64,000 nt of DNA from Pseudomonadota bacterium (GCA_023436615.1 JAEZIO010000040.1:27799-91798), one strand, 5' to 3'. Shown: positions 40,577 through 50,310, counted from the stretch's first letter. Notes: generated by a model from the letters alone, not told the origin. Translations and numbers: made by a program.

Positions 40577-43500
40577 ATGATGGCTGCTCGATTTGGACCG
40601 CTGTTGCGGTCGGTGTCTGCGTGTTCGCTGTTCGCCTTTGCGGCGGGCGCAGCGGGAGCTCAGGAAACAATCCAGCCGCCGCCGCCAAATGTGCCGCCGC
40701 GGCAAGTCCCCCCGCCACCCGTTCCGCAGAGCGACCCGCAAGACGCTCAGCCTGCTGATAATCAGACCATTGTCGTGACGGGGCGGCGCAGCTCCATCGA
40801 AGCCGCCGCGCAGCTCGAGCGCGATTCGAACGTCCTGAAGAGCGTGGTCACCGCCGATGATATCGGTCAATTCGGCGATCCGACGGTGGCGGAATCGCTG
40901 CAGCGCATTTCCGGTGTTTCGATCAATCGTGAGAATGGCCAAGGTGAGCAGGTCTCGATCCGCGGCCTTCCATCCGAATTTGCGACGGTCACCATCGACG
41001 GCGCGCGCCTCGGCACGACCGACCCCGGCATCAGCTCCTCGAAGCTCGATTTCTTCTCTGCCGACAACCTCTCCGAAATCGAGGTGACGAAGGCGCTGAC
41101 TCCGGAGCAGGATGCCGATGCCATAGCCGGCTCCGTCAACCTTAAGACCAATTCCGCATTCCGCCGGGGACGGGACAGTTACGGCGGCCGCCTTGAAGTT
41201 GGGCACAACGAGAGGCGCGGCAGCTGGAATCCGAAGGTGAGCGGCGACTTCACAAAGATCGTCGATGTCGCGAACGGCAACCGCCTCGGCTTTGCCGGAA
41301 GCGTCACCTGGTCCCGCCAAAAGCTTTTCAACGACGATGCGCGCGTCGACGACGGCCTGGAATTCGTGGTCAACAGGGGCAGGGTCGGCGCTCCGTCGTA
41401 CCGAGTTCGTGACGACTGCTCCGGTGCGGATGTAATCGAATGTTTCCTGCGGCCGCTGCAGTTCGACTTTCGCGGCGAGTTCCGCGAGATCGATCGGCTC
41501 TCGCTCAACGGAACGGTCGAGGCCGAGCTCGGCAATACCTTGCTCGAGTTTCGAGGGACGTACGCGAAGGTCGACACAAGCCGGTATACCGATCGCCAGA
41601 CCTTCTACATGGAGCGCTCCGACACGTCGGAAATTATCACCATGGGTCCCGATTTCGGCGAACTGGTCGACGCTCGGACGGAGCGCCGCCTGCTGCCGTC
41701 CGACATCAAGAATGATGTCTATACGCTAGGGGCCGACGGCACCACGAACGCCGGCGACTGGAGGCTTACTTACGGCGGCTATTACGCGAACAACAAGGAA
41801 GCCTCGCGAGCCCTCGAGGGCCGCTTTCGCGCCGACGACGTGCGTCTCATTTATGAAAACTTGGATGCCTACGGAATCGACGTCGAATTGGCCACTTGGA
41901 GAGCCGGTAGGCCGAACCCCCACAATCCCGCGGACTACACTCTGACCTCCAACCAAATTAACGAGCGGATCGGAGCGTCCAAGGATTCAAACTGGTCGCT
42001 CTATTCGAATGTCGAGCGCTCGCTCTTGCTGTTCGGCAACGAGGCTGCCTTCAAGGTGGGCGCCAAGTACCGCCAGCGCCAGCGCGACTATGATTTCGAC
42101 CGCAACGAAGTGAGCGTGAGCCCTCTGAGCCTTGCTGCGTTCACGCTCGATGATCAGCTTTCACTGAGCAGGTTGCCGATCCTTTTCGATCCGGACAGGG
42201 CGGAGATGGAGGCGCGCCTGGAGGAGTTGCGCAGGGGCGGGACGATACTCGGCGACGCACAGCTCGATTTCGCCGGACTGGCATCGGTACGAGAGGACTA
42301 TACCGCCAAAGAAGACGTCGCTGCGGCTTATGCCCAATTGGTCGTCCATCCGACCTCGACGCTGCAGGTCATAGGCGGCGCTCGGCTCGAGGCGACGGAT
42401 TACAGAAGCAAGGGCTCGCGCATTCGCCAGCTCCAGTTCAACGAAACGGCAACCGACCTGGTAACGGCGGCGCTGAGGGCCGGCGGCGCCTCGACCGCCA
42501 CGATCGATTCCTTCGTTACGTCGCGTCTGCCGTTCTTGCCGGTCGAGCCGTTCGAAGGGGGGAACAAATACACGAACATCCTGCCGAGCCTGAACCTCAA
42601 ATGGCAGCCGACCCGGGACTGGGTTCTGCGTGCCTCCTACGCCAAGGGTCTGAAGCGTCCCGAGTACCGGGAAGCGGCGGCCGTGCAGGAATTCGTGACC
42701 ACCGAAGACGGCTTGGATGAAGATATCCTGGCGAACATCATCACGCGTAATTTCGGTGGGCGGTTGAGGAGCATAGCCGAAGCCAATGCGGCAATCGCCG
42801 CGGCCGTAGCGGCTGGCGGAGATCCGCAATTCGAAACGGAGGGTTTGCTGCTCCGCGACCCGACGCTGGAGGCGCTGACGTCCGACAATTTCGATGTTTC
42901 GGCGGCTTGGTATCCGTCGCGGAACACGACGTTTTCGATCGCCGGTTTCTACAAGCGAATCAAGAATTTCATCGTTCCGATCGGCCTTGGCGGCGCCGAC
43001 GTGCAGGAATTCGGTTTCCCACCGGACGAAGGTACGGCCGACAGCCTGGGCGTCAGCCAGATCAACACGTTCATCAACGGCGACGATGCGAAGATTTACG
43101 GTCTTGAGATCGGCTTCTACCAAGCCTTTCGGTTTCTCCCGTCTCCGCTCGATGGCTTCTATGTCGACGGCAACGTCACCTTTGCGCACAGCAAGGCGAC
43201 GGCCCCGATCGTCGACCGAAGCTTCAAGTTCCCCGATCAGTCGGGAACCATCGGCAACTTGTCGGTCGGCTGGGAGAACAGGTTCTTCTCGATCCGCGTC
43301 GCCGGCGTCTACCAGGGCCCGCGTCTCAGGGAGCTGAACAAGGGTCAGCTCCATGACTCCAACGATCCCGCGGGCGACTTTTACGAGGCCAAGCGGACGC
43401 AGCTGGACGTGAGCGCCCGCTATAACTTCACGAAGGATATCCAGCTCTACTTCGACGCCATCAACATCACCAATGCTGGAGACCGTCGCTTCTATCTCGG

Positions 43501-43588
43501 CGGCAACAACGCATTGACCGGTCCGATATTCGGCCGGAACGAGCAATATGGCGCCACGTATCAGGGCGGCATTCGCGTTCGTTTCTAA
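40577..43588 (+). CDS. TonB-dependent outer-membrane receptor
   Basis: A 1003-aa receptor with signal peptide (SVSACSLFAFAAGAAGAQE), a Pro-rich spacer, then NQTIVVTGRR and a plug domain (VVTADDIGQFGDPTVAESLQ, RISGVSINRENGQGEQVSIR). A long 22-strand-type barrel ends in aromatic-terminated strands (GATYQGGIRVRF). It probably imports oligosaccharides of the locus glycan using TonB energy. Plug and length resemble Caulobacter/Sphingomonas sugar receptors. The ATG at 40577 follows GGAGGGGAG. An upstream open extension of 37 codons covers the operator and is rejected. Confidence 0.92.
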   Translation: MMAARFGPLLRSVSACSLFAFAAGAAGAQETIQPPPPNVPPRQVPPPPVPQSDPQDAQPADNQTIVVTGRRSSIEAAAQLERDSNVLKSVVTADDIGQFGDPTVAESLQRISGVSINRENGQGEQVSIRGLPSEFATVTIDGARLGTTDPGISSSKLDFFSADNLSEIEVTKALTPEQDADAIAGSVNLKTNSAFRRGRDSYGGRLEVGHNERRGSWNPKVSGDFTKIVDVANGNRLGFAGSVTWSRQKLFNDDARVDDGLEFVVNRGRVGAPSYRVRDDCSGADVIECFLRPLQFDFRGEFREIDRLSLNGTVEAELGNTLLEFRGTYAKVDTSRYTDRQTFYMERSDTSEIITMGPDFGELVDARTERRLLPSDIKNDVYTLGADGTTNAGDWRLTYGGYYANNKEASRALEGRFRADDVRLIYENLDAYGIDVELATWRAGRPNPHNPADYTLTSNQINERIGASKDSNWSLYSNVERSLLLFGNEAAFKVGAKYRQRQRDYDFDRNEVSVSPLSLAAFTLDDQLSLSRLPILFDPDRAEMEARLEELRRGGTILGDAQLDFAGLASVREDYTAKEDVAAAYAQLVVHPTSTLQVIGGARLEATDYRSKGSRIRQLQFNETATDLVTAALRAGGASTATIDSFVTSRLPFLPVEPFEGGNKYTNILPSLNLKWQPTRDWVLRASYAKGLKRPEYREAAAVQEFVTTEDGLDEDILANIITRNFGGRLRSIAEANAAIAAAVAAGGDPQFETEGLLLRDPTLEALTSDNFDVSAAWYPSRNTTFSIAGFYKRIKNFIVPIGLGGADVQEFGFPPDEGTADSLGVSQINTFINGDDAKIYGLEIGFYQAFRFLPSPLDGFYVDGNVTFAHSKATAPIVDRSFKFPDQSGTIGNLSVGWENRFFSIRVAGVYQGPRLRELNKGQLHDSNDPAGDFYEAKRTQLDVSARYNFTKDIQLYFDAINITNAGDRRFYLGGNNALTGPIFGRNEQYGATYQGGIRVRF

Positions 43589-43602
43589 GCTGGCGAGATC
43601 AT

Positions 43603-43634
43603 CCAGCCTGCGGGAAATTCGCCCCGCGGGCTGG
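43603..43634 (+). terminator. GC-rich hairpin after the TonB-receptor gene
   Basis: CCAGCC-T-GCGGG pairs with CCCGC-G-GGCTGG around an 8-nt loop, 15 bp after the stop codon. The stem is 11 bp plus one mismatch. No clear U-tract follows, so it may be a pausing or mRNA 3'-end stabilising structure as much as a terminator. Confidence 0.5.
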
Positions 43635-43890
43635 GTGCTCCAGTTCCAGGGACGGCAATTGGCTGACGCTCGAGCCACTGCGGGTTGGGTCGAGTGCCGC
43701 GGCAATATCCGGGTTTGCTGTTTGGCTCGGCGTCCTCCTCAGCTCGCGGTTCACATGGAGGACGATCAATATGCCGACGCGGACCTCAAGGTGCGCGTGG
43801 ATGGTCGGCGGCTTATAAAAAGTCGCCCGAACCAAGCCCGATCAGGACAGCTCAAAAACTTTTGGGCCGACGCTTAGGGAGTAGGTTCCA
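43635..43890. other. Gene-free stretch before the GH3 gene
   Basis: The 302 bp between receptor and GH3 genes hold the hairpin above and no convincing gene. A plus-strand frame here reads QLAVHMEDDQYADADLKVRV-like text, loosely recalling a carbohydrate-binding module strand pattern, but it has no start or ribosome-binding site in context. It may be an eroded gene end or chance. No TTGGT-N3-ACCAA site was seen. Confidence 0.3.
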
Positions 43891-46389
43891 GTGATCCAAC
43901 ACGCCGCCCGGAAGCACTTTCTGATGTCGTTCGTGGCCATCGCGGCGGCCATGCATCCCAGCGCGCTGTCGTCCGCGGCACCGGAGCAAAAGTTGTTCAT
44001 AAGATCCCAGGCCTCTCCGGCCATCTACCACGAAGGTTGGATCGACCTGAACAAGGACGGGACAAAGAATCCTTACGAAGATCCGGCCCTGCCAGCCGAA
44101 TCGCGGATCGACGATCTCCTCGCGCGAATGACGCTCGATGAAAAAACCGCGCAGATGGTGACGCTGTACGGTTTCGCCCGCGTGCTGAAAGACCAGCTGC
44201 CCACTGACGCATGGGCGTCTTCCTTCTGGAAGGACGGCATCGGCAACATCGACGAGCACATGAACGGCAACCGGGGAGCCAAGGGCGACCTGCCCGAGCC
44301 GGATTACGTGCTGCCTTATTCGCGGCATGCCCGCGCCTTGAACGAGGTACAGCGCTTCTTCGTCGAAAAGACGCGGCTCGGCATTCCAGTCGATTTCACC
44401 AACGAGGGCATCCGCGGCCTGGTGCATCCGAATGCGACGAGCTTTCCGGCGCAGCTCGGGGTCGCGGCAACGTTCAACCGTGACCTGGTGCGTGAGATTG
44501 GCAAGGTTACCGGCGCCGAAGCGCGGGCGCTCGGCTATACCAACGTCTACTCGCCGATCCTCGACCTTGCGCGCGATCCCCGATGGGGACGCACGACCGA
44601 AACCTACGGCGAAGACCCCTTCCTCGTGAGTGAACTCGGGGTCGAGCAGGTTCGCGGCATTCAGGAACAGCGGGTCGTCTCAACGCTCAAGCATTTCGCG
44701 GTCTACAGCGTCCCGAAGGGCGGGCGTGACGGAAATGCGCGGACCGATCCGCAAGTGACCTGGCGCGAAGTCCAGATGGTCTTTCTCGAACCGTTCCGGC
44801 GCGCGGTTCGGGACGCCGGCGCCCTCGGTATCATGTCTTCCTATAACGACTATAACGGCGTTCCCATCCAGGCCAATTCGCTGTTCCTGACCGATATCCT
44901 GCGCAAGGAATTCGGGTTCAAAGGTTATGTCGTTTCCGACAGCGCAGCGGTGGAAGACATTCACCAGAAGCACCGCACTGCGGCGACCCCCGGCGACGCG
45001 GTCAGGCAAGCCGTAGAAGCCGGCCTCAACATCCGCACAAACTTCACGCCGCCCGAAGATTACGGGCGCCTGCTCCGCGAAGAGGTGAGATCCGGTCGGC
45101 TCTCGACCGAGACCATCGACGCGCGCGTTCGCGACATATTGCGGGTGAAGTTCTGGCTTGGCCTGTTCGATCAGCCATATGTCACTGATCCCTCACGCGC
45201 CGATCGGGTGGTTCGTGCTCCTGAGCATATGGCCGCGGCCGAACGCGCCGCGCACCAATCGATCGTCCTTCTTCGAAATGAGGGGGGAGCGCTGCCGCTG
45301 ACGAAGCATCTCAGGCGCGTGCTCGTCACGGGACCGCTGGCCGACAACCCGGCCGGGTGGCGGTCGCGTTACGGCCCACAGCATCTCGATTTCGTGACGC
45401 CGCTGGCGGCAATCCGCCAAAAGCTCGGAACCGGCGCCGAGGTCGTGTATCGGCAAGGGGTTCCTGTCACCGATGAGCGGTTTCCCGAAAGCGATGTCTA
45501 CCGTGAACCGCCCTCGAAAGCAGCGCGCAAAGGCATTGAAGCGGCAGTAGGCGCAGCCCGTGACGTGGACGTCATCGTGGCGGTGCTCGGCGAGGTCGAG
45601 GAGATATCGAAGGAATCGGCGAGCCGCGTAAGCCTGAACCTGCCAGGCAATCAGCAGGATCTTCTCGAAGCCTTGCAGGCCACGGGGAAGCCGGTCGTGC
45701 TTGTGCTTTCGAACGGACGCCCGCTGACCGTCAATTGGGCGGAAAAACATGTGAGCGCGATCGTCGAGATGTGGTTTCCCGGCGAGCTCGGCGGCACAGC
45801 GTTAGCCGACGTTCTGTTCGGCGATTACAATCCAAGCGGCCGGTTGCCGATCACCTTTCCCAAATCCGTCGGGCAGGTCCCGTTCAATTTTCCCGCCCAC
45901 CCGGCTTCGCAGGAACGCGATGGAGGGCAGGTTTCCGGAGCGCTGTACCCATTCGGTCATGGCCTCAGCTACACCACGTTCACTTACAGCAACCTTCGCG
46001 TGTCGCCGGTGCGAGGCGCAGCGGGATCCACGTTCACCGTTAGCTGCGATGTGACAAACAGCGGGCCGCGCGCGGGCGAAGACGTCGTACAACTTTATCT
46101 TCGGGACGACTTCACAAGCGTCATAACCTTCGACCAGCAGTTGCGCGGGTTCAAGCGCGTCAAACTGGCTCCTGGCGAAACGAAGCGGGTTGAATTCGAG
46201 CTCAGGCCCGAGCACCTCATGCTCTACAGCCGCGACGGCCAGTGGGCGATCGAGCCGGGGCGGTTCACGGTGAGCGTAGGCGCGTCTTCCACGGACCTGC
46301 GGCAACAGGCGACGTTCGTAGTCGTCGGCCCGGACGGAACCGCGCCGGTCGAGCCCTCCATCCCCCGACCGCGGAGCCACCTGCGGTGA
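43891..46389 (+). CDS. Glycoside hydrolase family 3 (beta-glucosidase/xylosidase type), exported
   Basis: An 832-aa enzyme with a signal peptide (about residues 1-30) from a GTG start. An EF-hand-like DLNKDGTKNPYEDP follows, as in related GH3 enzymes. The N-terminal barrel has GIPVDFTNEGIRGLVHPNAT and KHFAVYSVPKGGRDG. The nucleophile Asp is in GYVVSDSAAVEDIHQKHRTA, and the second domain contains VIVAVLGEVEEISKES. A fibronectin-III-like domain lies at about 700-800. It would remove terminal beta-linked glucose, xylose or similar residues from the imported oligosaccharides in the periplasm. Confidence 0.88.
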   Translation: MIQHAARKHFLMSFVAIAAAMHPSALSSAAPEQKLFIRSQASPAIYHEGWIDLNKDGTKNPYEDPALPAESRIDDLLARMTLDEKTAQMVTLYGFARVLKDQLPTDAWASSFWKDGIGNIDEHMNGNRGAKGDLPEPDYVLPYSRHARALNEVQRFFVEKTRLGIPVDFTNEGIRGLVHPNATSFPAQLGVAATFNRDLVREIGKVTGAEARALGYTNVYSPILDLARDPRWGRTTETYGEDPFLVSELGVEQVRGIQEQRVVSTLKHFAVYSVPKGGRDGNARTDPQVTWREVQMVFLEPFRRAVRDAGALGIMSSYNDYNGVPIQANSLFLTDILRKEFGFKGYVVSDSAAVEDIHQKHRTAATPGDAVRQAVEAGLNIRTNFTPPEDYGRLLREEVRSGRLSTETIDARVRDILRVKFWLGLFDQPYVTDPSRADRVVRAPEHMAAAERAAHQSIVLLRNEGGALPLTKHLRRVLVTGPLADNPAGWRSRYGPQHLDFVTPLAAIRQKLGTGAEVVYRQGVPVTDERFPESDVYREPPSKAARKGIEAAVGAARDVDVIVAVLGEVEEISKESASRVSLNLPGNQQDLLEALQATGKPVVLVLSNGRPLTVNWAEKHVSAIVEMWFPGELGGTALADVLFGDYNPSGRLPITFPKSVGQVPFNFPAHPASQERDGGQVSGALYPFGHGLSYTTFTYSNLRVSPVRGAAGSTFTVSCDVTNSGPRAGEDVVQLYLRDDFTSVITFDQQLRGFKRVKLAPGETKRVEFELRPEHLMLYSRDGQWAIEPGRFTVSVGASSTDLRQQATFVVVGPDGTAPVEPSIPRPRSHLR

Positions 46390-46527
46390 TCCTCTCTGCG
46401 TAACATCCGGCGAGGCACGGGCCTGTGAAAGACCTTCACACCCATTTGTTCAACGTGATGCTGGACGCCTGGGGCTGGAAGCCGGATCCAAGATAACCGA
46501 CTGACCGGAGTGCTCTTCCATCAAAGG

Positions 46528-47334
46528 CTAGAGCGCAGCGGATCTCCCGAACCGTTCGCGGGTCGACGCGACGGATTGCCGGGCCTTGGCGATCGCCTGC
46601 TCCTCGGTCGCGAGCAGCAGATAATCGATCACATGGTTGAGATGCACGCGCATCGCCCCACGCGCTTCGGCGGCATCGCGGCGCTTCAATGCGTCGACGA
46701 TGGCCTTGTGCTCCTCGACCACCGGACGGCTGCCGGCGCGGCGGGCCTTCTCATGGAGCAACGCGCATTCTGGCGACGATGACCGGATCTGCCACAACTG
46801 CTCGATCACCTTCGTGATAACGACGTTCCTGCTCGCCCGGGCGATCAAGGTGTGGAAAGCGTAATCGGCGGCTTCGGCGGCATCGACCGATGCGCTCTTG
46901 TCGCCGATTGCAGCGACCAGCTTGTCAAGCTGGCTCAGTTCGTCATCATTGATGGTCGTGGCGGCCAGCGCGGCGGCTTCGCCTTCGAACAGCAATCGCG
47001 CCTCCGTCAATTCGAAGGCCGTAGCGTGGAAGTCCGGCTGGTCCTCCGATCCCGGCAAACGGCGAACATAGGCGCCGGAACCGATCCTGACCTCGATCAG
47101 ACCCTGCACTTCAAGAGCGATCATTGCTTCCCGCACCGCGGGACGGCTCACGCTATATTCCGCCGCCAGTTCGCGTTCGGCCGGCAAGCGATCGCCGATC
47201 TTATATTTCCCGGCGGCGAGATCGTGGAACAGCGCGCTTGCGAGCTTCTGATACAGCCGGCCGGCGCCCTCTGCCGGAACCCTGATCGACAGGTCGCCGG
47301 AAGAAGAGTCTGGCGGCCGATGCTTGTTCGACAT
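46528..47334 (-). CDS. GntR/FadR-family transcriptional regulator
   Basis: A 268-aa regulator. The winged HTH at about residues 25-95 includes GDRLPAERELAAEYSVSRPA and VREAMIALEVQGLIEVRIGSG. The C-terminal FCD domain has EARLLFEGEAAALAA, FHTLIARASRN and the metal-type His in EEHKAIVDALKRRD and RVHLNHVIDY. FadR-subfamily repressors of hexuronate genes (UxuR, ExuR) release DNA on binding a pathway sugar acid. The start at 47334 follows GAGGTGAG; 64 upstream codons in the open frame are intergenic. It is divergent from the mannonate dehydratase operon and is the best candidate to bind TTGGT-N3-ACCAA. Confidence 0.9.
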   Translation of the reverse strand: MSNKHRPPDSSSGDLSIRVPAEGAGRLYQKLASALFHDLAAGKYKIGDRLPAERELAAEYSVSRPAVREAMIALEVQGLIEVRIGSGAYVRRLPGSEDQPDFHATAFELTEARLLFEGEAAALAATTINDDELSQLDKLVAAIGDKSASVDAAEAADYAFHTLIARASRNVVITKVIEQLWQIRSSSPECALLHEKARRAGSRPVVEEHKAIVDALKRRDAAEARGAMRVHLNHVIDYLLLATEEQAIAKARQSVASTRERFGRSAAL

Positions 47335-47356
47335 GCTCACCTCTGAATCGGACTTA

Positions 47357-47375
47357 CCAATTTTGTTGAAATTGG
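47357..47375. promoter_or_regulatory. Inverted repeat between the regulator and mannonate dehydratase genes
   Basis: CCAATTT-TGTTG-AAATTGG is a perfect 7-bp inverted repeat with a 5-bp spacer, in the 88-bp divergent region. It contains ACCAA and ATTGG half-sites, but in the opposite order to the TTGGT-N3-ACCAA operators. It is a plausible autoregulatory site of the FadR-like repressor, though a variant one. Confidence 0.5.
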
Positions 47376-47422
47376 CAAGGCGCCTGATAGGATCGCTGAG
47401 AACCGGGGAAATCTTGAAGCTC

Positions 47423-48631
47423 ATGAAAATCACTGCGGCCAAAGTCATCGTCTGCTGCCCAGGACGCAACTTCGTCACGCTGAAAATCGAGACGGACCAA
47501 GGCGTGTACGGAATTGGCGACGCCACCCTGAACGGGCGTGAGCTCGCTGTCGTTTCCTATCTCGAAGACCATGTTATCCCGACCCTCATAGGGCAGGACC
47601 CGCACCGAATCGAGGATATCTGGCAGTATCTCTATCGCGGCGCCTACTGGCGGCGCGGACCGGTGACGATGCGCGCGATCGCCGCGGTCGACGTGGCGCT
47701 GTGGGATATCAAGGCGAAAATGGCCGGGATGCCGCTCTACCAACTGCTCGGTGGGCGCAGCCGCGACGGAGTCCTGGTTTATGGTCATGCGAATGGCGAG
47801 GATCTCGAGGCAACGATCGACGCGGTTAGCCGATATGTCGATCTCGGCTACAAGGCGATTCGCGCTCAACCGGGGATTCCGGGCGTGTCCAACGCTTACG
47901 GCGTCGGTCGCGGCGACCTGCATTACGAGCCGGCGGATGCCGCCATTCCGACAGTGTCGGTCTGGGATACAGCGAAATATCTGCAGTATATCCCGAAGCT
48001 GTTCGACAAGTTACGCAGCAAATTCGGCTTCGAACATCATTTCCTGCACGATGCGCATCATCGGCTCACGCCTCTGGAAGGCGCCCAGGTGGGCAAGGCC
48101 CTAGAGCCCTACGCCTTATTCTGGCTGGAGGATCCAACCCCGGCGGAGAACCAGGAGAGCTTCCGCCTCATCCGTCAGCACACGACGACTCCGCTCGCGG
48201 TTGGCGAAATCTTCAACACGATCTGGGATGCGAAGGATCTCATCCAGAATCAGCTGATCGACTACCTTCGAATGACCGTGGTCGGCTCCGGAGGAATTAC
48301 GCACCTTCGCCGGGTGGCGGATTTCGCGTCGCTCTATCAGGTCCGGACCGGAAGCCATGGCGCCACGGATTTGTCGCCCGTGACGATGGGTGCCGCGCTC
48401 CATTTCGACACTTGGGTCCCGAACTTCGGAATCCAGGAATATATGCGTCACACGGAAGAGACGGATGCCGTCTTCCCGCACGGTTATCGATTCGAAAACG
48501 GCTTTCTTTATGTCGACGATAGTCCCGGCCACGGTGTGGACATCGATGAAGCGCTCGCGGCAAAATATCCGTACAAAGCAGCTTCGCTCCCTGTCGCGCG
48601 GCTGGTGGACGGGACGATGTGGAACTGGTGA
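47423..48631 (+). CDS. manD: D-mannonate dehydratase (enolase superfamily, ManD type)
   Basis: A 402-aa enolase-superfamily enzyme. It shows RGAYWRRGPVTMRAIAAVDV and VALWDIKAKMAGMPLYQLLG, the metal and catalytic segment FEHHFLHDAHHRLTP, FWLEDPTPAE and GEIFNTIWD, and the C-terminal DDSPGHGVDIDE typical of ManD/RspA proteins. It dehydrates D-mannonate to KDG. Some relatives act poorly on mannonate or on gluconate, so the exact rate is uncertain; the gene context supports mannonate. It is first in the rightward operon manD-kdgK-eda. Confidence 0.88.
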   Translation: MKITAAKVIVCCPGRNFVTLKIETDQGVYGIGDATLNGRELAVVSYLEDHVIPTLIGQDPHRIEDIWQYLYRGAYWRRGPVTMRAIAAVDVALWDIKAKMAGMPLYQLLGGRSRDGVLVYGHANGEDLEATIDAVSRYVDLGYKAIRAQPGIPGVSNAYGVGRGDLHYEPADAAIPTVSVWDTAKYLQYIPKLFDKLRSKFGFEHHFLHDAHHRLTPLEGAQVGKALEPYALFWLEDPTPAENQESFRLIRQHTTTPLAVGEIFNTIWDAKDLIQNQLIDYLRMTVVGSGGITHLRRVADFASLYQVRTGSHGATDLSPVTMGAALHFDTWVPNFGIQEYMRHTEETDAVFPHGYRFENGFLYVDDSPGHGVDIDEALAAKYPYKAASLPVARLVDGTMWNW

Positions 48632-49557
48632 AGCCAGGCACGAAAATTGTCGTGATTGGCGAAGCAATGCTGGAGCTATCGCGATCGGGTGAGTTCTGGC
48701 AGCTGGGCTATGGCGGAGACACGCTGAACACGGCCGTCCACCTTGCCCGGATGCAATGCAGAACAGCCTACTTCACTGCTCTCGGGACAGACGCTTTCAG
48801 CAAGGATCTGCAACGCGCTTGGTCGGCTGAAGACCTGGACGTAAGCCTGGTTCTCACCAGCCATGATCACGGGCCTGGTCTCTACGCGATCCGGACCGAC
48901 GATGTGGGGGAACGCAGCTTCCACTATTGGCGCGAATCTTCGGCGGCGCGACAAATGTTTGACCTTCCGGGCAGCGAAGCCGCGATTGCCTCAGCCGCGG
49001 AGGCTGACCTCCTCTTGTTTTCGCTCATCAGCCTGGCGATCCTCACGCCTGCGGCGCGCGAGCGCTTGCTCTTGCTCGCTCGCGACGTTCGTTTGTCTGG
49101 CGGATTAGTGGCGTTTGACGGAAATTACCGGCCGGCCTTGTGGAGAAGCGCCGCGGAAGCCCGACAAATTCGAGACCAGGCCATCGCCTGCTGCGACATA
49201 GGTCTGCCGACGCTCGCCGACGAACAGGCGTTGTCGGACGGTGCCGACGCGAATTCGGTAGCGGCATATTGGCGCGCGTTCGGTGCCGGGGAAGTGGTGG
49301 TGAAACTTGGTGCAGACGGGTGCTTGATCGAGGGCGAGATTGTGCCGGTTCCAACCGCGGTTGAGGCGGTGGACACGAGCGGCGCCGGCGATGCCTTCAA
49401 TGCGGGATATCTCGCGGCCCGACTTTCGGGCATTGATTGCCGAGAAGCGGCGCTCGCGGGACATCGGCTTGCCGGGTGGGTCATTGGCCGGCACGGCGCA
49501 ATCCCGCCGCGCGACGCGCAAGCGCCATATTCGGAGGCTGCGGCAGCGCGTGGTTGA
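48628..49557 (+). CDS. kdgK: 2-keto-3-deoxygluconate kinase (PfkB family)
   Basis: A 309-aa PfkB-family kinase. It shows VVIGEAMLELS, the substrate region GYGGDTLNTAVHLARM, and the catalytic/ATP motif AVDTSGAGDAFNAGYLAARL with the Asp base. It phosphorylates KDG to KDPG. A GTG at 48628 overlapping the manD stop (GTGA) is used here; a GTG three codons earlier is possible. The eda gene overlaps its end, so the three are one translational unit. Confidence 0.88.
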   Translation: MKPGTKIVVIGEAMLELSRSGEFWQLGYGGDTLNTAVHLARMQCRTAYFTALGTDAFSKDLQRAWSAEDLDVSLVLTSHDHGPGLYAIRTDDVGERSFHYWRESSAARQMFDLPGSEAAIASAAEADLLLFSLISLAILTPAARERLLLLARDVRLSGGLVAFDGNYRPALWRSAAEARQIRDQAIACCDIGLPTLADEQALSDGADANSVAAYWRAFGAGEVVVKLGADGCLIEGEIVPVPTAVEAVDTSGAGDAFNAGYLAARLSGIDCREAALAGHRLAGWVIGRHGAIPPRDAQAPYSEAAAARG

Positions 49558-50164
49558 CATCGAGGCGATCATGCGGACTTCGCCGGTAATCCCCGTGCTG
49601 GTTATAGACGATGCTGCGCATGCGGCTCCAATCGCGGAGGCGCTCGTCAGCGGAGGCCTGCGTGTGCTCGAAGTGACTTGCCGGACACCGGCGGCCCGCG
49701 ACGCAATCCGCGAAATGAAACAGGTGCCGGGCGCAATTGTCGGCGCCGGGACGGTCCTGAATCCGGTGCAGCTCGAAGCCTCGTTGGAAGCGGGCGCCGA
49801 ATTCATAGTGTCGCCCGGACTAACGCACGCGCTCGCCCGGGCGGCGAACGCAAGCGCGATTCCGTTCCTACCAGGCGTCGCGACACCATCGGACATCATG
49901 CGCGGCCTCGATCTGGGCCTTACACATTTCAAATTCTTTCCCGCGGAAGCAGCGGGCGGAATTTCGGCCCTCAAGGCCATTACCGGGCCGTTCGCGCAAG
50001 TCCGCTTCTGTCCGACTGGCGGCGTGAACCTGTCCAATGCGGCCGACTGGCTGGCGATCGAGCAAGTGCTGTGCGTCGGTGGCAGTTGGATCGTCCCGAA
50101 AGGCGACCCGGACCTGGCGCGGATTAGCGCCGCAGCCGTCGAGGCCGCGGCGCTTGTTACATAA
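49550..50164 (+). CDS. eda: KDPG aldolase
   Basis: A 204-aa class I aldolase that splits KDPG to pyruvate and glyceraldehyde-3-phosphate. It starts VVDIEAIMRTSPVIPVLVID from a GTG that overlaps kdgK; MxDIxxIMR is the family's usual beginning. GAGTVLNPVQLEASLEAGAE, ATPSDIMRGLDLGLTHFKFF (Schiff-base Lys in HFKFFPAE) and PTGGVNLSNA are the diagnostic blocks. It is the last step of the uronate pathway encoded here. Confidence 0.94.
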   Translation: MVDIEAIMRTSPVIPVLVIDDAAHAAPIAEALVSGGLRVLEVTCRTPAARDAIREMKQVPGAIVGAGTVLNPVQLEASLEAGAEFIVSPGLTHALARAANASAIPFLPGVATPSDIMRGLDLGLTHFKFFPAEAAGGISALKAITGPFAQVRFCPTGGVNLSNAADWLAIEQVLCVGGSWIVPKGDPDLARISAAAVEAAALVT

Positions 50165-50242
50165 TGGTCTGGGCCGGGTGCCAGCGCGCCAATGCCAGAT
50201 GACTTGAGTGATTTCAGTGTCGCTTTCATGCGGCTGGGCATT

Positions 50243-50270
50243 TTGACAAAGTGGCCAGACCAGATATGAA
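50243..50270 (+). promoter_or_regulatory. Promoter with operator in its spacer, before the hexuronate transporter
   Basis: TTGACA (50243-50248) and TATGAA (50265-50270) are spaced 16 bp, a good vegetative-type promoter. The spacer contains TGGCCAGACCA (50252-50262), one mismatch from TGGT-N3-ACCA. A repressor there would block RNA polymerase. The transporter start codon is 40 bp downstream. This is the only place in the locus where operator and promoter elements can both be seen clearly. Confidence 0.6.
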
Positions 50271-50310
50271 TTAGTGGTAAGGACACAAGGCCAGCGGATA
50301 AGGGGTAAGC

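Noticed and set aside
42161..43705. 514-aa minus-strand open frame
   Set aside because: Antisense to the TonB-receptor gene and rich in Arg/Val from reversed codons; no domain is recognisable.
43548..43877. Plus-strand frame between receptor and GH3 genes as a carbohydrate-binding relic
   Set aside because: The resemblance is loose, and its start lies inside the receptor gene in another frame. It is kept only as a remark on the gene-free stretch.
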